Origin: Acidobacteriaceae bacterium
GTDB taxonomy: Bacteria > Acidobacteriota > Terriglobia > Terriglobales > Acidobacteriaceae
DNA length: 10,911 nt
Direction of reading: 5' to 3'
Assembly: GCA_003139975.1 (NCBI GenBank)
Contig: PLHN01000320.1
Coordinates: forward strand, 4,311 to 15,221
Shown here: positions 1-5,419 of the stretch, in pieces
Layout of the letters: each line of letters starts with the position of its first letter
Numbering within the stretch: position 1 is the first letter of the stretch
Made by a program: the position numbers and the translations under genes
The notes under the pieces: model-generated
The model's database searches: none
What the model was told of the DNA's origin: nothing
The model's input: only the letters and a program-made list of their open reading frames with translations

Positions 1-1584
1 AGGCGTAAGCGACTGGCAATTTCCAAAGTGGCGGGAGCCGGCGCAATCGTTTCCTTTGACGACGAGGCGCTCGCCGGCGGCGTTAAGAGCATCCTTGCAG
101 ACCCGGTTGCCACCAAGAGCATCCATGACTGGAAAGCAGCTCTGCATCATTTCTCGGAAATGGGCATTGCGCTCACGGGCGTTGTGCACGATCCGATGTT
201 GTACTCGTATTTGCTCAACCCGACTTATTCGTCACATGCGCTTTCCGAAGTTGCGTTGCGCAGTTTGAACTTGAAGCTGAGCGGCAACCTGGCGGAAGCG
301 GCGGACGTGACGGGCAGGTTAGTCAGATTGCTTCGGCGGGAAGTAGACGATCAGGGTCTGACCCGGGTGTACGAGGAGATTGACGCTCCGCTGGTGCCGG
401 TGCTCGCGCGCATGGAAGACGCGGGCGTGAAGATCGATACGACCGTCTTGGGCGATATGTCGGTGAAGTTGCAGCGGGAGGCGGATGTTAAAGCACGCGA
501 CATCTACGAGCGCTGCGGCATGGAATTCAACATCAGCTCTCCGAAACAACTCGGAGACGTGCTCTTCAACAAGCTGGCGCTGCCCGTGCCCGTGAAGTAT
601 GGAAAAGGTAAGAAAATATCGACTGCGGTCGATGTTCTCGAAGGACTCGCCGAAGAGCACGCTGTCCCGCGCCTGGTGCTGGAATACCGGCAGTTGACGA
701 AGTTGAAATCAACTTATGTCGACGCGCTGCCGGTGCTGATTCGCAGCGGCAGTGGGCGCGTGCACACCACATTCGGCCAGACAGGAACTGCTACCGGCAG
801 GCTGTCGTCGGCCAGTCCGAATCTGCAAAATATTCCGATCCGCACGGAACTCGGCCGCGAGATTCGAGCGGCATTCATTGCCGAACCGGGCAACGTGCTG
901 CTCGCGGCGGATTACTCCCAGATCGAGCTCCGGTTGCTGGCGCACTTCTCGAAAGACAAGCTGCTGGTGGAAGCGTTCCGCCGCGGTGACGATATTCACA
1001 CGCTGACTGCGTCACAGGTGTTTGGCGTGCCTCCGCTGAGGGTGACGCCGGACCATCGCCGGCAGGCGAAAGTAGTCAATTTCGGAATCGTCTATGGTTT
1101 GTCGGCCTTTGGCCTGTCGCAGCAACTCGGCATCGAGCCCTCCGAAGCGCGTACGTTTATCGAGGCCTACTTCGAAAAGTATGCGGGCGTACGGGCGTTT
1201 ATCGACGCCACCCTCGCGCAGGCGCGGCGCGATCAAAGCGTGAAGACGTTGTTCGGCCGCGTGCGCCCGATTCCCGACATCAACAGCAAGAATGTCAACC
1301 AGCGCGGATTTGCCGAGCGCACCGCCGTGAATACTCCTCTGCAGGGGACGGCAGCCGATTTAATCAAGCTCGCAATGATCCGCATCGATGAAGAGATCAG
1401 GCAGCGCCAACTGCAGTCACGAATGACCCTCCAGGTTCATGACGAACTGGTTTTCGAAGTGCCCCAAAGCGAAGTGGAGACGATGAAGACCCTGGTGCGC
1501 GAGCAGATGGAAGCGGCGCATCCGCTGGAAGTCCCGCTGCGCGTCGACTTGGGAGTGGGGCTAAACTGGCGCGATATGGACTAG
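1..1584 (+). CDS. polA: DNA polymerase I, C-terminal part (5' end outside window)
   Basis: Template-directed DNA polymerase of repair and Okazaki-fragment processing, acting in the cytoplasm. The frame is open from base 1 and there is no convincing start nearby, so I read it as the last 527 codons of a gene that in other bacteria encodes about 900 residues; a GTG at 28 is in frame but lies inside the domain. Counting codons from base 1, the family A polymerase motifs are all intact: motif A DYSQIELRLLAHF with its metal-binding Asp at codon 304, motif B (O helix) RRQAKVVNFGIVYG from about codon 353, and motif C QVHDELVFEVP with its Asp at codon 481. Codons 1 to about 110 match the tail of the 3'-5' exonuclease-like domain, but by my hand alignment the positions of E. 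coli Asp424 and Asp501 are Ala47 and Ala100, so proofreading is probably lost, as in Bacillus and Thermus enzymes. The 5' nuclease domain would be upstream. Identification is very secure; the exonuclease reading is an inference. Confidence 0.97.
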   Translation, partial: RRKRLAISKVAGAGAIVSFDDEALAGGVKSILADPVATKSIHDWKAALHHFSEMGIALTGVVHDPMLYSYLLNPTYSSHALSEVALRSLNLKLSGNLAEAADVTGRLVRLLRREVDDQGLTRVYEEIDAPLVPVLARMEDAGVKIDTTVLGDMSVKLQREADVKARDIYERCGMEFNISSPKQLGDVLFNKLALPVPVKYGKGKKISTAVDVLEGLAEEHAVPRLVLEYRQLTKLKSTYVDALPVLIRSGSGRVHTTFGQTGTATGRLSSASPNLQNIPIRTELGREIRAAFIAEPGNVLLAADYSQIELRLLAHFSKDKLLVEAFRRGDDIHTLTASQVFGVPPLRVTPDHRRQAKVVNFGIVYGLSAFGLSQQLGIEPSEARTFIEAYFEKYAGVRAFIDATLAQARRDQSVKTLFGRVRPIPDINSKNVNQRGFAERTAVNTPLQGTAADLIKLAMIRIDEEIRQRQLQSRMTLQVHDELVFEVPQSEVETMKTLVREQMEAAHPLEVPLRVDLGVGLNWRDMD

Positions 1585-1645
1585 GGAGGTTCCTGTCAGA
1601 ATTCGCAGGTGACGATCGCTGCCGTCCTGCCGAAGCTTCATTCAG

Positions 1646-1662
1646 CGACCTCCTCGAGGTCG
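1646..1662 (+). repeat. Short GC-rich hairpin between polA and the PilZ-TonB gene
   Basis: A perfect 7-bp inverted repeat, CGACCTC at 1646-1652 and GAGGTCG at 1656-1662 with a 3-base loop, lies 61 bases past the polA stop. It is followed by AAAA on the plus strand, not by a T-run, so it is not a standard intrinsic terminator for polA. It could be an mRNA 3'-end stabiliser, a protein-binding palindrome, or chance. Confidence 0.35.
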
Positions 1663-1718
1663 AAAATACGCCGAACCAAGAGAGTCAAACTGACGGAAAT
1701 GCAGGACGCGTTTTCCGC

Positions 1719-1724
1719 TATACT
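1719..1724 (+). promoter_or_regulatory. Possible -10 box upstream of the PilZ-TonB gene
   Basis: TATACT matches the sigma-70 -10 consensus at five of six positions and sits about 85 bases before the chosen GTG start. No good -35 hexamer is found at 16-18 bases; the nearest TTGACA-like sequence (CTGACG at 1690-1695) is 23 bases away, which is too far. The promoter is therefore only suggested. Confidence 0.3.
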
Positions 1725-1807
1725 CTTCCCAACGATTCTTGCAATCAGAGCGCTGTCTTCGTTGCTCCAGCCGCACGACGTGATTTGTGATCTTGCGGAG
1801 GCAATGG

Positions 1808-2653
1808 GTGAGTGCAGGCACGTCCCTCGCATTAGAACAGGCGCCACGCCGTGGCTTTCCTAGATTTCCCGTCAAAGTTCCATTGGATGTGATCGCCTTG
1901 CGCTCGGGGATCCCGCAAAATCTCCCGGGCCGTTGCACCGATGTGAGCGAAGGCGGGGTGGGCGCATTGGTGGCCGGTGAACTCACTGCCGGACAGCAGG
2001 TCGCCGTCGAACTTCGGCTTCCGAATGTCGGGCGGCCCCTGCGCGCCAGGGCGTTGGTTCGCTATCAGGACAAAGTGCGCTGCGGTTTTGAATTTGTTGG
2101 GCTCGCGGCCGAACAACGCGAGATGATCCGTTACTGGTCACACCGGTTGGCAGCGGAGGCCGCTGCAGCGGTATTGGAAGGGGCTAGAACAGAGCCCGCG
2201 AGCACTGGTACGCCCGCAGCGCCTCTGCAGAAGTTGCAGAAGATTCGCATCCCGCGCCGCGCACTTTACTTGCTCATCCCTGCCATGTTAGTCCTGATCG
2301 CCCTTGGCTGGTGGCGATGGCAGTGGTCGTGGAACGAACTGGAGAAAGAATCGGTAAGCCAGGCCGCGCCGTTGCGAGTTCCCCCGGAAATCATGGCAGC
2401 GCGAATCGTGTCGAAGTCAGAGCCCGTGTACCCGGAGGAGGCTCGTCGCACCGGCACGCAAGGATTGGTAGTGCTCGATGTTCTGGTCGGTGCCGATGGC
2501 ACGGTAAGGAATCTGCAGCCTGCCTCCGGAAACACAGTGTTGGCGAGATCCGCGATGGAAGCGGTTCGGCAGTGGAAGTTTGAACCGTATCGTTCGTCGG
2601 GCCGAGCGCTTGAGGTCGAAACCTCCATTGCAGTCGAGTTCCGGTTGCACTGA
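1808..2653 (+). CDS. PilZ domain - transmembrane - TonB C-terminal domain protein
   Basis: Predicted inner-membrane protein of 281 residues joining a cytoplasmic c-di-GMP-binding-type domain to a periplasmic TonB-type domain. The PilZ domain covers about residues 12-112 and has both ligand motifs: RxxxR (Arg15, Arg19) and DxSxxG (Asp45, Ser47, Gly50). One hydrophobic segment at about 151-169 (ALYLLIPAMLVLIALGWW) is flanked by basic residues on its N side, which fits an N-in orientation. Residues about 196-281 match TonB C-terminal family domains: a YPEEAR segment, a V-GADGTV turn, and AMEAVRQWKFEP. The periplasmic linker is only about 30 residues and is not proline-rich. I chose GTG at 1808 because GGAGG at 1797-1801 stands six bases before it; an in-frame GTG at 1787 is also possible, and an ATG at 1804 is in another frame and stops early. 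No ExbB or ExbD gene is nearby. The domain calls are secure. c-di-GMP control of a TonB-like output is an inference. Confidence 0.88.
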   Translation: MSAGTSLALEQAPRRGFPRFPVKVPLDVIALRSGIPQNLPGRCTDVSEGGVGALVAGELTAGQQVAVELRLPNVGRPLRARALVRYQDKVRCGFEFVGLAAEQREMIRYWSHRLAAEAAAAVLEGARTEPASTGTPAAPLQKLQKIRIPRRALYLLIPAMLVLIALGWWRWQWSWNELEKESVSQAAPLRVPPEIMAARIVSKSEPVYPEEARRTGTQGLVVLDVLVGADGTVRNLQPASGNTVLARSAMEAVRQWKFEPYRSSGRALEVETSIAVEFRLH

Positions 2654-2666
2654 GCGCCAGACAATA

Positions 2667-2702
2667 GAGCCCGGGAAACTCTTTGGGCTCACGGAGAGTT
2701 TT
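2667..2702. terminator. Overlapping inverted repeats in the convergent gap, possible bidirectional terminator
   Basis: Two mutually exclusive stems occur between the PilZ-TonB stop and the rfbC stop. One pairs GAGCCC (2667-2672) with GGGCTC (2685-2690). The other pairs AAACTCT (2676-2682) with AGAGTTT (2695-2701). The second ends in TTTT on the plus strand, a short U-tract. The position between convergent genes fits termination for both units, but the stems are short, the loops are 12 bases and the U-tract is weak. Confidence 0.35.
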
Positions 2703-2725
2703 GAAAGGGCATAGCTTCAGCCAAT

Positions 2726-3268
2726 TTACGGAAACCTCTCAGCTTGCTGGAATGACACCCCGCGCTCATCTTTGGGAGAGACAATCGGCTCGCCATCAAG
2801 CTGCCAGTCGATCCGCAGCGTCGTATCGTTCCAGGCGATAGTGCGCTCGTGTTGCGGCGCATAGAAATCGGTGGTTTTATAAAGCACATGCGTGCCGGAG
2901 GCGGCGACGCGGAAGCCGTGGGCAAAGCCCGCCGGAACCCATAGCATGAGCTTGTTCTCGCCGGAGAGCTGGAAAGACTCCCACTGACCAAATGTGGGAG
3001 AACTGCGGCGGAGATCGACTGCAACGTCGAGGATCTCGCCGGCGATGACGCGCACCAGTTTCCCCTGCGGCTGCTGAATCTGGTAGTGCAAGCCGCGGAT
3101 GACGTTCTTGCCGGAGAAGGAGTGATTGTCCTGCACGAATGTCTCGCGGATGCCGAACTCGGCAAACGTGCGCTGATTATAGCTTTCGAGGAAGAACCCG
3201 CGCTCGTCGCCGAACACGCGCGGCTCGAGCACCAAAAGGTCCGGCAGGCTGGTGGCGATTTTCTTCAT
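2726..3268 (-). CDS. rfbC: dTDP-4-dehydrorhamnose 3,5-epimerase
   Basis: Cytoplasmic cupin-fold enzyme that epimerises C3 and C5 of dTDP-4-keto-6-deoxy-D-glucose to give dTDP-4-keto-L-rhamnose, the third step of dTDP-L-rhamnose synthesis. The product is 180 residues, the usual family length. Family signatures are present: the N-terminal FGDERGFFLESY at about 20-30, the catalytic His61 in IRGLHYQ followed by QPQGKLVRV, tyrosines at 130 and 136 in YKTTDFYAP, and the late Asp167 in SPKDERG expected to partner the histidine. The ATG at 3268 gives the normal N-terminus; no strong ribosome binding site is seen. It follows rfbA by 27 bases and is the last gene of the minus-strand cluster. A reductase gene (rfbD) would be expected next but the following gene is convergent and unrelated. 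Confidence 0.95.
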   Translation of the reverse strand: MKKIATSLPDLLVLEPRVFGDERGFFLESYNQRTFAEFGIRETFVQDNHSFSGKNVIRGLHYQIQQPQGKLVRVIAGEILDVAVDLRRSSPTFGQWESFQLSGENKLMLWVPAGFAHGFRVAASGTHVLYKTTDFYAPQHERTIAWNDTTLRIDWQLDGEPIVSPKDERGVSFQQAERFP

Positions 3269-3295
3269 CGGACGCTCACGAGGACTTTTCTGTCA

Positions 3296-4195
3296 TCAAA
3301 ACACGCGGTCCTTCAGCATTTGCAATAGATACGCCCCGTACGCGTTGTTGCGCATCGGCTGCGCCAGCGCCTCAAGTTGGCCGGCCGTGATGTAGCCGGA
3401 GCGGAAGGCAATCTCCTCAGGGCAAGCGACCATCAAGCCCTGCCGCTTCTCGATAGTCTGAATAAACAAGGAAGCTTCCATCAGAGCCTCGTGTGTTCCG
3501 GTGTCGAGCCAGGCCATGCCGCGGCCCATGACGCACACGTTTAGCTGCCCGCGCTCAAGATAGACCCGATTGACGTCCGTGATCTCCAGTTCGCCGCGCG
3601 CCGAAGGCCGCAGGCTCGCGGCGATCTCAACCACTTGTTGATCATAAAAATAGAGTCCGGTGACGGCATAGCGCGATTTCGGCTGTTTCGGTTTCTCTTC
3701 AATGCTGAGCGCTTTGCCCCGTGCGTCGAAGTCGACCACGCCGTAGCGTTCAGGATCGTTGACGGGATAAGCAAAGACTCGAGCCCCCGTGGACTGCTGG
3801 CTGGCCTGCCGCAAATCTTTCACCAGATCGTGGCCGTAGAAAATGTTGTCGCCCAGCACGAGCGCACAGCAACTGGAGCCGATGAAATCCTCTGCGATGA
3901 GAAAGGCCTGCGCAATGCCCTCGGGCTTAGGTTGCGTCGCATACTGAAAATGAACGCCAAAGCGCGACCCATTGCCCAGCAGTTGCTGAAAGCGCGGCAA
4001 ATCCTCGGGCGTGGAGATGACCATAATGTCGCGAATCTCCGCCAGCATCAGCGTCGAGAGCGGGTAGTACACCATCGGCTTGTCGTAGACCGGCAGCAAG
4101 CTTTTGGCGGCGCAATGAGTGACGGGGTAGAGGCGCGTGCCCGAGCCTCCGGCGAGGATGATGCCTTTGTAGTTTGGGGTAGTCGTTTTGGGCAT
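3296..4195 (-). CDS. rfbA: Glucose-1-phosphate thymidylyltransferase
   Basis: Cytoplasmic nucleotidyltransferase that makes dTDP-glucose from dTTP and glucose 1-phosphate, the first step to dTDP-L-rhamnose and other dTDP-6-deoxysugars. The 299-residue length is typical. Visible motifs are the nucleotide-binding loop [17 protein letters not shown] at 10-26, [18 protein letters not shown] at 33-50, the metal-binding LGDN at 114-117, the conserved IEEKPK at 165-170, and WLDTGT at 229-234 with Asp231. One oddity: the usual SKQLLP segment reads AKSLLP here, with Ser32 where Gln is common. The ATG at 4195 lies 13 bases after the rfbB stop, and no clear ribosome binding site is visible, so it may depend on coupling with rfbB. 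Identification is secure. Confidence 0.96.
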   Translation of the reverse strand: MPKTTTPNYKGIILAGGSGTRLYPVTHCAAKSLLPVYDKPMVYYPLSTLMLAEIRDIMVISTPEDLPRFQQLLGNGSRFGVHFQYATQPKPEGIAQAFLIAEDFIGSSCCALVLGDNIFYGHDLVKDLRQASQQSTGARVFAYPVNDPERYGVVDFDARGKALSIEEKPKQPKSRYAVTGLYFYDQQVVEIAASLRPSARGELEITDVNRVYLERGQLNVCVMGRGMAWLDTGTHEALMEASLFIQTIEKRQGLMVACPEEIAFRSGYITAGQLEALAQPMRNNAYGAYLLQMLKDRVF

Positions 4196-4208
4196 GTTGT
4201 GTTTTGGC

Positions 4209-5279
4209 TTAACGCTCGCTGGCGTAATGCTTGGCCATCCATTGACGATAACTGCCGCTGGTTACGCTGCGCACCCAGTCCTCGTGTTCAAGATACCAGC
4301 GCACGGTCTTTTCGAGGCCGCTCGCGAAACTTTCCTGGGGATGCCAATCGAGCTCGCGCTCGATTTTACGCGTATCCATCGCGTAGCGGCGGTCATGGCC
4401 GGGCCGGTCCTTCACGAATGTGATGAGCTGGTTGTGCGGAACGACGGGATCCGCGGGCCTCAGGCCGTCAAGCAACTGGCAAATCGCGCCGACAATTTCC
4501 AGGTTGTTTTTTTCACTGCGGGCGCCGATGTTGTAGGTCTCGCCAACCCGCCCGCGGGCAAGCACCTTCCGAATGGCGCGGCAGTGATCCTCGACGTAAA
4601 GCCAGTCGCGAACGTTCTTGCCATCGCCGTACACAGGCAGGGATTTTCCCTGGCACGCGTTCAAAATCATCAACGGAATCAGTTTCTCCGGAAACTGAAA
4701 CGGCCCATAGTTATTGGAGCAATTAGTGGTCAGTACCGGTAATCCGTAAGTGTGATGATAAGCGCGCACCAAGTGATCGGAAGCAGCCTTGGACGCGGAG
4801 TACGGGCTGTTAGGCGCGTAAGGAGTGGTTTCGCTAAACGGCGGATCGCTGGGCCCGAGCGATCCGTAGACCTCATCCGTCGATACGTGGAGGAAGCGGA
4901 ATAGGGCGCGATCGGATTCGGGCAGTGCCGACCAGTAGGCGCGAGCTTCTTCGAGCAGGCTAAACGTTCCATTGACATTCGTGCGGATGAAGTCGTCCGG
5001 GCCGTGAATGGAGCGATCGACGTGGCTCTCGGCGGCGAAGTGAACAATGGCGCGGGGTTTTTCGCGGGTCAGAAGCGCGCACACCAGGCCGCGGTCGACG
5101 ATGTCGCCGCCCTCGAAACGGTACTGGTTGCTCTGAATCGATTCGAGATTACTTAGATTGCCGGCATAAGTCAGTTTGTCGAGGTTGAGAACACCCGTGG
5201 ACTCAGGGGCAAGCCATTGCAGAATGAAGTTCGAGCCAATGAAGCCGGCGCCGCCGGTGACGAGGATCAGATCTTCCAT
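4209..5279 (-). CDS. rfbB: dTDP-glucose 4,6-dehydratase
   Basis: NAD-dependent extended short-chain dehydrogenase that turns dTDP-glucose into dTDP-4-keto-6-deoxyglucose, the second step of the pathway and the branch point to many deoxysugars. The 356-residue length is normal. The Rossmann motif TGGAGFIGS is at 8-16, the catalytic STDEVYG at 133-139 carries Asp135 and Glu136, and the YxxxK pair is Tyr160 and Lys164 in [12 protein letters not shown]. Further family signatures are [14 protein letters not shown] at 189-202 and [15 protein letters not shown] at 218-232. The ATG at 5279 gives the standard N-terminus directly before the Rossmann fold. It heads the rfbB-rfbA-rfbC set, which could have its own start of transcription in the 140-base gap upstream. 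Confidence 0.97.
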   Translation of the reverse strand: MEDLILVTGGAGFIGSNFILQWLAPESTGVLNLDKLTYAGNLSNLESIQSNQYRFEGGDIVDRGLVCALLTREKPRAIVHFAAESHVDRSIHGPDDFIRTNVNGTFSLLEEARAYWSALPESDRALFRFLHVSTDEVYGSLGPSDPPFSETTPYAPNSPYSASKAASDHLVRAYHHTYGLPVLTTNCSNNYGPFQFPEKLIPLMILNACQGKSLPVYGDGKNVRDWLYVEDHCRAIRKVLARGRVGETYNIGARSEKNNLEIVGAICQLLDGLRPADPVVPHNQLITFVKDRPGHDRRYAMDTRKIERELDWHPQESFASGLEKTVRWYLEHEDWVRSVTSGSYRQWMAKHYASER

Positions 5280-5318
5280 GCGAAAAGTGCCGCGTCGGTG
5301 GACATAGGCGGCAATCTG

Positions 5319-5324
5319 ATTCTA
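5319..5324 (-). promoter_or_regulatory. Possible -10 box upstream of rfbB
   Basis: On the minus strand TAGAAT lies about 40 bases before the rfbB ATG, inside the 140-base gap (5280-5419) that is the largest break in the cluster. The -35 region at 17-18 bases (TATGTA or TTATGT) is poor. An internal promoter here would explain the gap, but the sequence match is weak. I see no other structure in the gap. Confidence 0.28.
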
Positions 5325-5419
5325 ACCAAAGCCGAGCGCAATACATAAGTGCCGGCAAGGTTCCGGCGCCACAGTCCGCCCGCCGCGCGCATCTCGTGGT
5401 TGCGAACTGAAGCCGGCGA

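Noticed and set aside
1646..1662. Intrinsic terminator of polA
   Set aside because: The hairpin is good but has no T-run after it on the plus strand, so I list it only as a hairpin.
1609..1863. Open frame of 84 codons on the plus strand between polA and the PilZ-TonB gene
   Set aside because: It starts at GTG with no ribosome binding site, overlaps the 5' end of the PilZ-TonB gene in another frame and resembles no protein family I know.
3635..4423. Open frame of 262 codons on the plus strand opposite rfbA and rfbB
   Set aside because: It lies entirely antisense to two well-identified genes, has no recognisable domain and is explained by the GC-rich codon pattern of the opposite strand.
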